Source: an uncultured Dehalococcoidia bacterium (lineage in GTDB: Bacteria > Chloroflexota > Dehalococcoidia > Lucifugimonadales > JADFKI01). From it: a DNA stretch of 64,000 nucleotides. Location: contig CATQHF010000001.1 of NCBI GenBank assembly GCA_958295865.1, positions 62,001 through 126,000 on the forward strand. The letters are read 5' to 3'. The notes beneath the pieces were generated by a model that saw only the letters and a list, made by a program, of their open reading frames with translations, searched no databases and was not told the origin of the DNA. The position numbers and the translations under genes are program-made. Below, piece after piece: positions 1 through 8,505 of this stretch (positions within the stretch are counted from its first letter, which is position 1; each line of letters begins with the position of its first letter).

Positions 1-679
1 CCTCGCCATCGCGCGCAATGACGCAGTTCACATCGAGACTGTGCGGGTCGCCTATCGACTCCGCCGTCACGAAGCAAGGCCCAATAGCGCAGCATCGGTT
101 GAACACCTTCGCCTGCGGCAGATACAACGGGTTTTCGCCCTCAATCTGGCGGCTGCTCATATCGTTCCCTATGGTATAGCCGATAATCTCGCCCCCGTAT
201 AGCACGAAGGCGAGTTCCGGCTCAGGCACATTCCAGTCGGAATCCGCGCGTATGCCGACTGCATCGAAGGGGCCGACGCAGCGATCGGGCGTCGCCTTGA
301 AGAACACTTCGGGCCTCTCGGCGTTATAGACCTGAGAATACACATCAGGCGTGCCGCTTTCCCTTCGGCGTTCCATCTCGCTCGTCTTGTAAGTAATGCC
401 CGCCGCCCAGACCTCAGGCGGCTCGAAGGGCATATCCAGGATGATAGCGCCCGTGCCGTCCATAATATCGGCAAGGCTGTACTCCTCAGAACCGCCGCCG
501 CTCATAATCCGCTCCGCCAGGGCGTCTATGCCCTGGCCGGACAGCGACGCCGCCAGCGCCAAGTCTTCCAGTTCCACCAGATCGGGATGCAGAGAAGTCA
601 GGTCGGTCAGCGCGCCCTCGCGCGTCTCCACCGCCAGCCTCGTCTCGCCGTTAGCGTCTATGAGATTGTAGTATTTCAT
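1..679 (-). CDS. Fumarylacetoacetate hydrolase (FAH) family protein, C-terminus cut by window edge
   Basis: The visible 226 residues start at an ATG preceded by GAAGGA. From about residue 85 they match the FAH fold: metal-ligand candidates E153-x-E155 in PEPELAFVLYGG, D173 in GYTIGNDMSSR, and the conserved lysine K191 in PQAKVFN. FAH proteins hydrolyse C-C bonds of acylpyruvates or hydrate/decarboxylate related keto acids with Mg2+ in the cytoplasm; the exact substrate cannot be read here. The first 80 residues look like the usual divergent N-terminal domain. The gene lies downstream of the molybdopterin hydroxylase, separated by a MITE-1 copy, which fits a role in degrading aromatic or keto-acid intermediates (inference). 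Confidence 0.88.
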   Translation of the reverse strand, partial: MKYYNLIDANGETRLAVETREGALTDLTSLHPDLVELEDLALAASLSGQGIDALAERIMSGGGSEEYSLADIMDGTGAIILDMPFEPPEVWAAGITYKTSEMERRRESGTPDVYSQVYNAERPEVFFKATPDRCVGPFDAVGIRADSDWNVPEPELAFVLYGGEIIGYTIGNDMSSRQIEGENPLYLPQAKVFNRCCAIGPCFVTAESIGDPHSLDVNCVIARDGE

Positions 680-696
680 TCGGGCAAGTCCTTCAT

Positions 697-875
697 AGAA
701 TAGTCAGAAAATTGCATTAGTCCCTTCCCCCTTGATGGGGGAAGGTTTCCAGGCTGGCGAGCGAGTCGGTCGCGCCAATTGTCCCTTCCCCCTTTGGGGG
801 AAGGTTAGGATGGGGGGTGAAAATGCTTGCCCATCGACGGCTAAACTGTACTAATGCAATTTTCTCAGAATGGTC
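697..875. mobile_element. MITE-1 copy with 9-bp flanking direct repeats
   Basis: The element body spans about 706-866. It begins AGAAAATTGCATTAGT and ends with the inverse ACTAATGCAATTTTCTC. The interior has two pyrimidine-rich/purine-rich hairpins of the type CCTTCCCCC...GGGGGAAGG. Flanks are AGAATAGTC (697-705) and AGAATGGTC (867-875), 8 of 9 identical, consistent with a target-site duplication. It encodes no protein, so any movement needed a transposase in trans. Confidence 0.75.
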
Positions 876-891
876 AGGATAGCATCAGCCA

Positions 892-3207
892 TCAGCCGCC
901 CTTACTCTCCAACGCCGCGACGATCTTCGCGGGCGACATCGGCAATTCCGTCATTCGCACGCCGATGGCGTCGTTGATAGCGTTCGCTATCGCCGCCATA
1001 GGCGGCACGATGCACGCCTCGCCGACGCCGCGCACGCCATACGGATGCCCCGGATTGGCGACCTCGATTATCACCGTGTCGATCATCGGCACATCAAGCG
1101 AAATGGGCATGCGGTAGTCCAGGAACGACGAGTTGAGCATGCGCCCGTCATCGTCGAAGTAATACTCTTCATTCAGCGCCCAGCCGATGCCCTGCACCGC
1201 GCCGCCCTGCATCTGCCCCTCGACATAGCTCGGGTGCATCGCCTTGCCCACATCCTGCAACGCCGTATAGCGCAGCACCTCGACCTTGCCCGTCTCCGGG
1301 TCAACTTCCACATCAACCATGTGCATCGCAAAGGCATTGCCCACGCCCGCCGGGTTCACCGTAGCGCGTCCAACGATTGGCCCACCCGTGCCGTTGAGCT
1401 GGCGCGCCAAGTCCCCAAACGTCATAGAGAGCTCGCTGTCCTGCTTGTGGCGCAGCGTGGCTTCCTCATACTCCACATCCTCGGCGTCGATGTCCCAGAT
1501 GCGCGCAGCGCGTTCAATCATCTGTCGCTTCACATCCTGCGCGGCTTCGTAGCAAGCCGTGCCGGTCTTGAAGGTAACGCCGCTGCCGCCCGCGCCTGAG
1601 CAGTAGCCGACCGAGTCCGTATCGACCACGGCCGGCTTCACATCCTCGACGCCGATGCCCAGCGCCTCAGCGACATGGATCGCCATAACGGCGCGGCTGC
1701 CCCCGATGTCCGGCGATCCCTCGATGAGGCTTATCGTGCCGTCGGGATTGACGCTCGCCACCGCGCTTGCCGGTCCGCTGCCGTTGAACCATGCGCCGCT
1801 CGCAACGCCTCTGCCCCTGTACTTGCCATCGATGGGCGTCTGATAGTGGGCGTGGTCGCGCGCCGCCTCCAGCATCTCCACATTGCCGATACGCCGGAAC
1901 ACCGGCCCCGCAGGCTGGCGCGTGCCCTCTTTGGCGGCGTTCAGCAGACGAAACTCGATGGGGTCTATGCCCAGCCTGTCCGCAAGCTCATCGACGACCG
2001 ACTCCGCGGCGAAAGCGGCAGCCGGCGAGCCGGGCGCGCGATACGCCGCCGCCTTCTGCGTGTTCACCACCACATCAAAGCCCTCGATGTGCGCGTTGGG
2101 GATGATATACGGCGCGAGCATCGTGCGGCAGCCCGACGGCACGGGCGAGCCGGGGAACGCGCCCGCCTCATATACCAGCGATGCCGACGCGGCCGTAAGC
2201 CTGCCCTCCTTCGTCGCGCCCATCTTCACCGCGATGTGCGCCGCCGATGTCGGCCCCGAACCCTCGAACACCTCCTTGCGGCTCATGGCGAGCTTCACCG
2301 CCTTGCCCGCCTTGCGCGACAGCAGCGACGCGACCGGCTCCAAGTACATCCCGCCCATGCCCTTGCCGCCGAAGCCGCCGCCTATCTCCATCGGTATGAC
2401 CTTGACGCTCCCCAGCGGAATGGCAAGCACCGCCGCGATATGGTCGCGGACGGCGAACAGCTGCTGCGTGCTGCACCAGACGGTCAGCTCGCCGTCGCGG
2501 TTCCAGAACGCCGTCGCGGAGTGCGGCTCGATGTAGCCCTGATGCACCGCCTTCGTGTGGAACTCCCGCTCCACGATAACATCAGCCTCTGCGAAGCCCC
2601 GCTCTATGTCGCCGTCGTCGAAGACAAAGTGGTTGGCGACATTCGTCTGCTCATCGCCGTCTCCATAGCCGCCGGAGCGGAACGCCGGGCTTGCCATCGT
2701 GAGCAGGCGCTCGTGCAGAATAGGCGCGCCGTCTGCCATCGCGTCATCGGCGTTCAGCACGGGCGGCAATACTTCATAGTCCACATCTATGAGCGCCGCC
2801 GCATCCTCGGCGAGATGCTGGCTCGCGGCGGCAACGGCAGCCACCGCATGCCCCATATACAGCGCCTTCTTGCGCGCCATGATATTGCGGCTAAAGAAGC
2901 CATAGTTGACCGCCGCGCCCTCCTCTTGGTCGGCGAACTCCGCGGACGCCTCCGGGAAATCGGCGGCAGTTATCACCGCATGCACCCCGGGCAGCGCCAG
3001 CGCGCGGCTGGCGTCTATGCCGCGAATGCGCGCGTGGGCGTGCGGACTACGCACAATCTTCGCGTACAGCAGATCGGGCATCGCCGTGTCCGCTGCATAG
3101 CGCGCCCGCCCCGTAACCTTATCCACCCCATCATGACGCACGGGCCGCGAACCCACAACCCTAAACTCTTCATTAGATAGAACCATATTCGGCTTGTAAT
3201 CAAGCAT
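892..3207 (-). CDS. Xanthine dehydrogenase-family molybdopterin-binding (large) subunit
   Basis: About 771 residues, the normal length of the catalytic large subunit of xanthine dehydrogenase/aldehyde oxidase/CO dehydrogenase enzymes, which hydroxylate N-heterocycles, aldehydes or CO at a Mo-pterin centre. The N-terminal ald_Xan_dh domain (VTGRARYAADTAMPDLLYAK) is followed by Mo-cofactor segments: GGGFGGKG, AYRAPGSPAAAFAAESVVDE, and near the C-terminus VRGVGEACIVPP, where the Glu of GVGE is the family's catalytic base. The start chosen is the ATG at 3207, five bases after GAGGTG; a GTG two codons earlier is possible. No FAD or 2Fe-2S subunit gene is adjacent, so partners lie elsewhere or are fused. 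The substrate is unknown. Confidence 0.93.
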   Translation of the reverse strand: MLDYKPNMVLSNEEFRVVGSRPVRHDGVDKVTGRARYAADTAMPDLLYAKIVRSPHAHARIRGIDASRALALPGVHAVITAADFPEASAEFADQEEGAAVNYGFFSRNIMARKKALYMGHAVAAVAAASQHLAEDAAALIDVDYEVLPPVLNADDAMADGAPILHERLLTMASPAFRSGGYGDGDEQTNVANHFVFDDGDIERGFAEADVIVEREFHTKAVHQGYIEPHSATAFWNRDGELTVWCSTQQLFAVRDHIAAVLAIPLGSVKVIPMEIGGGFGGKGMGGMYLEPVASLLSRKAGKAVKLAMSRKEVFEGSGPTSAAHIAVKMGATKEGRLTAASASLVYEAGAFPGSPVPSGCRTMLAPYIIPNAHIEGFDVVVNTQKAAAYRAPGSPAAAFAAESVVDELADRLGIDPIEFRLLNAAKEGTRQPAGPVFRRIGNVEMLEAARDHAHYQTPIDGKYRGRGVASGAWFNGSGPASAVASVNPDGTISLIEGSPDIGGSRAVMAIHVAEALGIGVEDVKPAVVDTDSVGYCSGAGGSGVTFKTGTACYEAAQDVKRQMIERAARIWDIDAEDVEYEEATLRHKQDSELSMTFGDLARQLNGTGGPIVGRATVNPAGVGNAFAMHMVDVEVDPETGKVEVLRYTALQDVGKAMHPSYVEGQMQGGAVQGIGWALNEEYYFDDDGRMLNSSFLDYRMPISLDVPMIDTVIIEVANPGHPYGVRGVGEACIVPPMAAIANAINDAIGVRMTELPMSPAKIVAALESKGG

Positions 3208-3264
3208 CGACACACCTCAAATCGTGATGGTGCATACAATACCACAAACCGCGCAGTCTAACAT

Positions 3265-3500
3265 GGGTGGTGAGAAAATTGCATTAGTCCCTTCCCCCTC
3301 GATGCGGGAAGATTCGTCGGTGAGGCAAGGACGCCGCAGATGTGATTGTCCCTTCCCCCTCAATGCGGGAAGGTTCGTCGGTGAGGCAAGGACGCCGCAG
3401 ATGTGATTGTCCCTTCCCCCTTTGGGGGAAGGTTAGGATGGGGGCGAAAATGCCCGCCCATCAACGGCTAAACCGTACCAATGCAATTTTCTCGGGTAGT
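3265..3500. mobile_element. MITE-1, long variant with internal duplication
   Basis: The inverted ends are GAGAAAATTGCATTAGT at 3272 and CCAATGCAATTTTCTC ending at 3493. Internally a roughly 60-bp block (GATTGTCCCTTCCCCC, then a GTCGGTGAGGCAAGGACG segment) occurs twice before the standard right half. Flanks GGGTGGT (3265-3271) and GGGTAGT (3494-3500) agree at 6 of 7 positions. Confidence 0.68.
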
Positions 3501-3944
3501 GGGTAATGGATTAAAGGGACACCATGCGCGTGTCCCCTTTGCAAGCAGATGTGATTGTCCCTTCCCCCTTTGGGGGAAGGTTAGGATGGGGGCGAAAACG
3601 CCCACCCATCAACGACTAAACCGTACCAATGCAATTTTCTCATCAGGACTTACGCCTTGAATATGAACTCCTACCCGAGATTGACCTGTTTCAAGTACGA
3701 AATCGCGCTCAACTGCGTAAGTCCTATTCTTAATTGGAGAAAGTCCCTTCCCCCTTTGGGGGAAGGTTAGGATGGGGGCGAAAATGCCCACCCATCGACG
3801 GCTAAACCGTACCAGTGCAATTTTCTCGGGTAATGGGTAAAATGGGTAATGGATTAAAGGGACACCATGCGCGTGTCCCCTTTGCAAGCAGATGTGGGTG
3901 TCCCTTCCCCCTTTGGGGGAAGGTTAGGATGGGGGCGAATGCGG
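3501..3944. repeat. Repeat mosaic: MITE-1 fragments, MITE-2 and duplicated hairpin
   Basis: There is no gene here. A hairpin AAAGGGACAC...GTGTCCCCTTT occurs at 3513-3540 and again at 3856-3883, each inside a repeated block (GGGTAATGGATTAAAGG). MITE-1 right halves end at 3641 and 3827, and a left-half fragment abuts the nuclease stop codon at about 3899-3938. A complete 81-bp MITE-2 copy lies at 3645-3725. The copy at 3737-3827 has a shortened left end (GGAGAAAGTCCC), a deletion form seen repeatedly in this window. Confidence 0.75.
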
Positions 3945-4616
3945 CTACTCAAACTTATGCCTCAGATAATCCCATATCTTGCGCTGCACCGACAGGCGAG
4001 CGCGCCGCACGGGTCCAGTGTCAGCCACCGCCCTCACTCTTCCCCTGTCGTCAAATACAAAATCCCTGAGATATGTGCGATTGCAGAATTGGCACTGAGG
4101 GATGATGTTGGAAAAGGACGCGCTGTCAGCGTCCGGGTCCTGATGCCCCTGTTGGAGCTGCGCCAAGTCCGCTCCGTATCTCGGATCGGGTTCGCCTTCG
4201 ACCGCGCCGCAGGTGGCGCACCTGTTCCCAAAAGACGTCTTCAAGTCGTCGAAAGTTTCAGCCGATAGCCTGCCCTGCCGCCGCGCTCGTTCATTCACAA
4301 AGTCTGCCGATGGCTGATAAGGGTTGCTCAGCGAGTGGTAGCCGCGAGCGCCTTCGATGTTCCAGCCGTCGCGCTTCAAGTGGCGAACCTGCTGGTCGCG
4401 CGCCGCTTCAGGATATATGGAGCGCACGGCATCCGAGATACGGTTCTTATGCACACTTTCGCCCTCATAGTAGTGCAGCATCGCCAGCCATACCCACTTG
4501 TATGAGTTCTTATCCGGCAGGCGAACTCCGTGCTGGGCAAGGTGAGTTCTGTGAATGCGGGCGATGTCATCGTATGCCTGCTCAAGCGCGGCGCGGGTGG
4601 GCAGAGAATCGGTCAT
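3945..4616 (-). CDS. HNH (beta-beta-alpha-metal) type II restriction endonuclease, probable
   Basis: This 223-residue protein is translated from an ATG that overlaps the methylase stop (ATGA), so it is almost certainly the methylase partner. The C-terminal half carries a zinc-finger/HNH layout: C133-x-x-C136, H158 (GHQDPD), N170 (FSNIIPQ), C175-x-x-C178 and N179. In HNH nucleases the Cys pairs bind structural zinc and the His/Asn residues form the metal-dependent active site. The N-terminal 120 residues, with a YKWVWLAMLHYYEGE segment, are likely the DNA-recognition part (inference). I cannot name a characterised isoschizomer family. The stop codon sits directly beside a MITE-1 fragment. Confidence 0.8.
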   Translation of the reverse strand: MTDSLPTRAALEQAYDDIARIHRTHLAQHGVRLPDKNSYKWVWLAMLHYYEGESVHKNRISDAVRSIYPEAARDQQVRHLKRDGWNIEGARGYHSLSNPYQPSADFVNERARRQGRLSAETFDDLKTSFGNRCATCGAVEGEPDPRYGADLAQLQQGHQDPDADSASFSNIIPQCQFCNRTYLRDFVFDDRGRVRAVADTGPVRRARLSVQRKIWDYLRHKFE

Positions 4617-5560
4617 GGGACTGCCCCGGCGACGCGGCTATCTGCCGCTCTCGCGGTCGCCTCATCCTTCTCAAAGCCCTTAAAGCCACGCCCTTCTATG
4701 CGGGCGGCAACGCCGGTCGAACCCGAACCCGCAAACGAATCCAGCACAATCGCGTCGCTGCCATTCGCGCAAAATATGCGTATCAGATGGCGCAGCAAGT
4801 CAACAGGCTTTGCCGCCATGTGCCCGCTTCGCTCCCGCGTCTTGGGAACGGGTATCACGGTGCCCGGAAACTGCATCGGCTCAACCAGAGGATTGCTTGT
4901 GTCAATCAGCCCCGCGCGATGTTGCAGCCAATTGTCGGCGAATGTGCCGTCGCGCGGCGCTTGCGCTAGTACAATCAACTCCATCTGTGGCTTGAGTTGC
5001 GGCGTCTTGCGCCCCTCCAAGTCGCTTATCATGCGCTCTTTGACTTCAGGCGGAAGGTTGCGGCGGCGTATGAAGTGCTCCTGCTTAAACGCCTTTGGCT
5101 GCCCCTCATACCGCCACGCGAGCATATCCCTAATCTCAAAGCCTGCGTCTTCAAGCGCCATTGCCGTATGGTGAACAAGGCGCGGCTGCGAGAAGCACAG
5201 CGCAAATCCACCCGGTTTAAGCGCTCGCATCCACTCTTGCGCTACGGGCAGCAGAAACTTGTACAGATTGCGCCCCTGCGCGCGGTCGAACTTCATTCCG
5301 ACGGGCAGCCCGCCAATTACACCGGGCTTGATGCGAGAACGCAGTCGCGCATTGTCCCATTCGTCATCCATGCCGTCGATGAAGTATGGAGGATCCGTAA
5401 GGACTAAGGAAATCGTGCTGTCATCGATGCCCTTCATCCCCAAGCGGCAATCCTGCCACACAACCCATCGGCCATCAGGCGGGCGAATTGCGTCTTTCGG
5501 AGCGTTCGCCCGTGTTTCTCGGAGTCCGTTTAGAGGTACGGCAAATTCAGTCTGTTGCAT
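4613..5560 (-). CDS. DNA methyltransferase of a type II restriction-modification system (beta-class, N6-A or N4-C)
   Basis: 315 residues starting at an ATG after AAGGTGG. Motif IV, DPPYF, is at residues 56-60 and the AdoMet-binding motif I, DSFAGSGSTG, is near residue 274. The order IV before I defines a beta-class amino-methyltransferase. DPPY is compatible with N6-adenine or N4-cytosine methylation of the recognition site, protecting host DNA from the nuclease encoded immediately downstream. The gene is co-transcribed with the nuclease (4-bp overlap) and is read first, the usual safe order. A TTGACA/TACCTT promoter containing a palindrome lies upstream. A small independent operon flanked by repeats on both sides suggests acquisition by transfer (inference). 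Confidence 0.92.
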   Translation of the reverse strand: MQQTEFAVPLNGLRETRANAPKDAIRPPDGRWVVWQDCRLGMKGIDDSTISLVLTDPPYFIDGMDDEWDNARLRSRIKPGVIGGLPVGMKFDRAQGRNLYKFLLPVAQEWMRALKPGGFALCFSQPRLVHHTAMALEDAGFEIRDMLAWRYEGQPKAFKQEHFIRRRNLPPEVKERMISDLEGRKTPQLKPQMELIVLAQAPRDGTFADNWLQHRAGLIDTSNPLVEPMQFPGTVIPVPKTRERSGHMAAKPVDLLRHLIRIFCANGSDAIVLDSFAGSGSTGVAARIEGRGFKGFEKDEATARAADSRVAGAVP

Positions 5561-5586
5561 AACACCACCTTACACATATCAACAGG

Positions 5587-5616
5587 AAGGTATCACGCAC
5601 GTGCGTTCTGTGTCAA
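5587..5616 (-). promoter_or_regulatory. Restriction-modification promoter with internal palindrome
   Basis: On the minus strand TTGACA (5616-5611) is followed after 18 bases by TACCTT (5592-5587), about 27 bases before the methylase ATG. The spacer holds a perfect 12-bp palindrome, ACGCACGTGCGT (5595-5606). A palindrome between -35 and -10 could be an operator or the methylase's own recognition site used for autoregulation; this is inference. Confidence 0.5.
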
Positions 5617-5625
5617 TAGGAATAC

Positions 5626-5931
5626 GCGCCAATGCAGGGCAATTGCATCTAAATCGTTGTTATGTTCTGTTGGAATGGAAATCACATCGCCTTCCCCAAT
5701 GTCATTCCGAACGCAGTGAGGAATCTAAAGTTCTTGCCACCAACACGCCCGATATAGCAAGCATTTTAGACCCCTCACTCCGTTCGGGGTGACAATTGAA
5801 AATACCTGGGCAAATCAACGAACCCATAATATCTGAACATTGATGAACAAGTCTGATTTAGTGTGTCTAAACACCCAATTTCCGGTAGGATTAGCCCTTG
5901 AAATTTAGATGCGATTGCCCTGGCGCCAATG
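5626..5931. mobile_element. 288-bp non-coding element with 20-bp inverted ends and perfect 9-bp target duplication
   Basis: The left end is CAGGGCAATTGCATCTAAAT (5635-5654) and the right end ATTTAGATGCGATTGCCCTG (5903-5922), inverse with one mismatch. Both sides carry GCGCCAATG (5626-5634 and 5923-5931), a perfect 9-bp direct repeat. A complete R3 repeat (5701-5793) is nested inside. Related end sequences without a partner are seen near 8270 and 16596-16649. No transposase is encoded, so this is probably an internally deleted insertion sequence. Confidence 0.8.
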
Positions 5932-6037
5932 AGAAAATTGCATTAGTCCCTTCCCCCTTTGGGGGAAGGTTAGGATGGGGGCGAAAATGCCCGCCCATCG
6001 ACGGCTAAACTGTACTAATGCAATTTTCTCGCGCCAA
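5923..6037. mobile_element. MITE-1 copy, 100 bp
   Basis: The body is 5931-6030 with complete inverted ends GAGAAAATTGCATTAGT and ACTAATGCAATTTTCTC. Flanks GCGCCAAT (5923-5930) and GCGCCAAG (6031-6038) match at 7 of 8 bases. The left flank is shared with the target duplication of the neighbouring 288-bp element. Confidence 0.75.
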
Positions 6038-6054
6038 GTTTCGCGCTTTGCAGG

Positions 6055-6088
6055 ACAGAAAGTAAAGGGGCGCTCGCTTGAGCGCCCC
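6055..6088 (-). terminator. Rho-independent terminator of the peptide-transporter ATPase operon
   Basis: On the minus strand a 9-bp GC stem GGGGCGCTC / GAGCGCCCC (6067-6088) with an AAGC loop is followed by TTTACTTTCTG. It sits 31 bases beyond the dppF-like stop codon, the expected place. Confidence 0.72.
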
Positions 6089-6118
6089 CATGATTGTGCT
6101 GTGCGTGTATCGCCGCCG

Positions 6119-7147
6119 CTAAGCCCGAGCAGTTTCATAGCCTTCGACCCGGATGCAAGATACCCAGTGGCCGGGCAGGACTTCGCGCAGCTCGGGAACT
6201 TCCAGCTGACACTCGTCTATCATCTGCGGGCAGCGGGTGTGGAAGACGCAGCCAGAAGGCGGGTTCATCGGGCTTGGCACATCGCCCGTCAGGATGATGC
6301 GCTCGCGCTGCTGCTCTACGATCGGGTCGGGTATCGGCACTGCCGAGAGCAGCGCCCTCGTGTACGGATGCAGCGGATTTTGATACAGCTCATTGCGGTC
6401 GGCAATCTCCACGATATGCCCTAGATACATCACCGCTATGCGGTCGCTGATATGCCGCACCACCGAGAGGTCGTGCGCGATGAACAGGTAGGTCAGCCCG
6501 AACTGGTCTTGCAGGTCTTCAAGCAGGTTGATTACCTGCGCCTGAATGGACACATCAAGCGCGGACACCGGCTCGTCGCAAACGATGAAGCTGGGATTGA
6601 CCGCCAGCGCGCGCGCGATGCCGATGCGCTGACGCTGCCCGCCGCTGAACTCATGCGGGTAGCGGTCTGCCATATAGGGGTTGAGCCCTACCGTCTGAAG
6701 CAACTCCGTAACCCTGTCGCGGTACTCTGACCTGGACGAGGTGAGCTTATGCACGATGAGCGGTTCGCCGACGATGTCGCCGCAAGTCATGCGCGGGTTG
6801 AGCGAGCCGTAAGGGTCCTGGAAAATGACCTGCACCTTGCGGCGCATCTCGCGCATCGCCTTGCCGTCAAGCGCGTTCAGGTCTTCGCCCTCGAAGATGA
6901 TGTCGCCTTCCGTCGGCTTGTACAGCTGCAAGATACAGCGGCCTGTCGTCGTCTTGCCACACCCGCTCTCGCCCACAAGTCCCAGCGTCTCGCCTCTGCG
7001 TATGGAGAAGCTGACATTGTCGACCGCCTTGACATCGGCAATCTTGCGCTGGAAGAAGATGCCCGACGTTACCGGGAAGTACATCTTGAGGTTGCGAACT
7101 TCCAGCAGAGTTTCGTTGTCGTTCGCCCTATAGGTCTGTGTTGTCAT
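6119..7147 (-). CDS. dppF: Peptide/nickel ABC transporter ATP-binding protein, DppF/OppF type
   Basis: 342 residues after a GGGAG ribosome site. It shows Walker [11 protein letters not shown]-loop [12 protein letters not shown] (the PYGSLNPR wording is typical of OppF/DppF), signature [15 protein letters not shown], Walker [13 protein letters not shown] and switch His in IAHDLSVV. The C-terminal oligopeptide domain has GCVFHTRCP and further cysteines, which carry a [4Fe-4S] centre in some homologues. It powers import of oligopeptides or related solutes with the DppD-like partner encoded 16 bases upstream. The permease and solute-binding genes are not in this window, so substrate is open. A terminator follows at 6055-6088. 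Confidence 0.92.
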   Translation of the reverse strand: MTTQTYRANDNETLLEVRNLKMYFPVTSGIFFQRKIADVKAVDNVSFSIRRGETLGLVGESGCGKTTTGRCILQLYKPTEGDIIFEGEDLNALDGKAMREMRRKVQVIFQDPYGSLNPRMTCGDIVGEPLIVHKLTSSRSEYRDRVTELLQTVGLNPYMADRYPHEFSGGQRQRIGIARALAVNPSFIVCDEPVSALDVSIQAQVINLLEDLQDQFGLTYLFIAHDLSVVRHISDRIAVMYLGHIVEIADRNELYQNPLHPYTRALLSAVPIPDPIVEQQRERIILTGDVPSPMNPPSGCVFHTRCPQMIDECQLEVPELREVLPGHWVSCIRVEGYETARA

Positions 7148-7163
7148 CCGAAAACTCCCATGT

Positions 7164-8159
7164 TTAGGCGCGGGTTAGGGTCATCTGTTGCAGCTCTTGG
7201 GAGCGCCAACAGGATGAGTTGTGGCCGTTGCCCACATCGGCAAGTGTGGGTGCTTCCTCAAGGCACTGTTCAAACGCGAACTGGCAGCGTGGCGCGAATG
7301 AGCAGCCCTTCGGCATATCGACCAGATTTGGCGGCAACCCCTCGATAGCCTCGAGCCTCGAGCGCTCGGTCTCATCCAGCCGCGGCACCGACGCCAGAAG
7401 CCCCATCGTATAAGGATGGCTGGGATTATGATAAATCTCTCTCGCGTCGCCCGTCTCGATTATCTTGCCGGCGTACATAACGATGACACGGTGCGCGTAG
7501 CGCGCCACCACTCCCAAGTTGTGCGTGATGATAATCATCGCCGTGCCGAACTGCGCCGCCAAGTCCTGCATAAGTTCCAGTATCTGCGCCTGAATCGTAA
7601 CATCGAGCGCAGTCGTAGGCTCGTCGGCGATGATTAGGCGCGGGTTGCAGCTCAGCGCCATCGCAATCATGACGCGCTGGCGCATGCCGCCGCTGAACTG
7701 GTGGGGATAGTCCCTCAGCCTGTTCGCGGCGTCGGGAATGCCCACAAGTTGCAAGAGTTCCGCGGCGCGCGCGCGCGCCTGATCCTTGGTCATGTCCAAG
7801 TGCAGCTCCAGCGTCTCGGTGAGCTGCCGGCCTATAGTCAGCACCGGGTTGAGCGAGGTCATAGGCTCCTGGAACACCATCGCTATCTTATTGCCCCGGA
7901 TTTTTCGCATCTCAGAGTCGTCCATCAGCAGCAGGTCTTCGCCCTCAAAGATGACCTCCCCGCCGACCGTCCTGCCGGGCGGGTTCGCCACGAGGCGCAT
8001 GATGGAGAGGGCGCTGACGCTCTTGCCGCAACCGCTCTCGCCCACGACGCCAAGCACCTCGCCCTCTGCGAGTTCATAGCTGATACCGTCCACCGCCTTC
8101 ACCACGCCTTCCTGCGTGAAGAAGTAAGTAGCGAGGTCATTTATCTCTAGCAATGCCAT
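7164..8159 (-). CDS. dppD: Peptide/nickel ABC transporter ATP-binding protein, DppD/OppD type
   Basis: 331 residues, start ATG after GGGGAGGC. Motifs are Walker [23 protein letters not shown] (the MTSLNP form is characteristic of OppD/DppD), signature [15 protein letters not shown], Walker [13 protein letters not shown], switch His in ITHNLGVV, and C-terminal [14 protein letters not shown]. It is the first gene of a two-gene operon with the DppF-like ATPase and forms the heterodimeric motor of a Dpp/Opp importer on the cytoplasmic face of the membrane. A TTGCGC-17-TAGAAT promoter lies 54 bases upstream. Orphan ATPase pairs separated from their permeases are not unusual. Confidence 0.92.
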   Translation of the reverse strand: MALLEINDLATYFFTQEGVVKAVDGISYELAEGEVLGVVGESGCGKSVSALSIMRLVANPPGRTVGGEVIFEGEDLLLMDDSEMRKIRGNKIAMVFQEPMTSLNPVLTIGRQLTETLELHLDMTKDQARARAAELLQLVGIPDAANRLRDYPHQFSGGMRQRVMIAMALSCNPRLIIADEPTTALDVTIQAQILELMQDLAAQFGTAMIIITHNLGVVARYAHRVIVMYAGKIIETGDAREIYHNPSHPYTMGLLASVPRLDETERSRLEAIEGLPPNLVDMPKGCSFAPRCQFAFEQCLEEAPTLADVGNGHNSSCWRSQELQQMTLTRA

Positions 8160-8212
8160 AGGCTTGCCTCCCCAAAATAAGCGCTGCCAATCCTGCCGGC
8201 CCGATTGGTGCT

Positions 8213-8241
8213 ATTCTAGCCAAAGGACGCCATAAGCGCAA
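8213..8241 (-). promoter_or_regulatory. Candidate sigma-70-type promoter of dppDF
   Basis: On the minus strand TTGCGC (8241-8236), a 17-base spacer and TAGAAT (8218-8213). Predicted transcription would start about 45 bases before the dppD ATG. Confidence 0.45.
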
Positions 8242-8505
8242 CCATCCCAGCCCACAAACCCAAGACAACCGCATCTAAATCGTCCAGGACTTACGCACTT
8301 GAATATGAATTCCTATCCGAGATTGACCCGTTTCAAGTACGAAATCGCGCTCAACCGCGTAAGTCCTAATCCTAATCCGCCGAACACCTAGACTTCAGCA
8401 ACCACCCTCGCACTCCGTCTTGCCATCAGCCCGCGAAACATCGCACCCCAACCCTAAACACAACCCAATTCTTAATTCCTAATTCTTAATTCCTCCGAAA
8501 CGCCC
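8242..8505. repeat. MITE-2 copy and A/T-rich repeat tail
   Basis: MITE-2 is complete at 8286-8367 (82 bp, AGGACTTACGC...CGTAAGTCCT), preceded by an isolated CGCATCTAAATCGTC end of the 288-bp element. At 8369-8500 follows the repeat block CCGCCGAACACCTAGACTTC ... CTAAACACAACCCAATTC and an AATTCTTAATTCC string. The same composite recurs at 10831-11035. No gene seen. Confidence 0.75.

Noticed and set aside
1675-3180. A 501-codon open frame on the plus strand
   Set aside because: It is antisense to the molybdopterin hydroxylase, Arg/His-rich and without motifs, as expected from GC-rich codon shadows.
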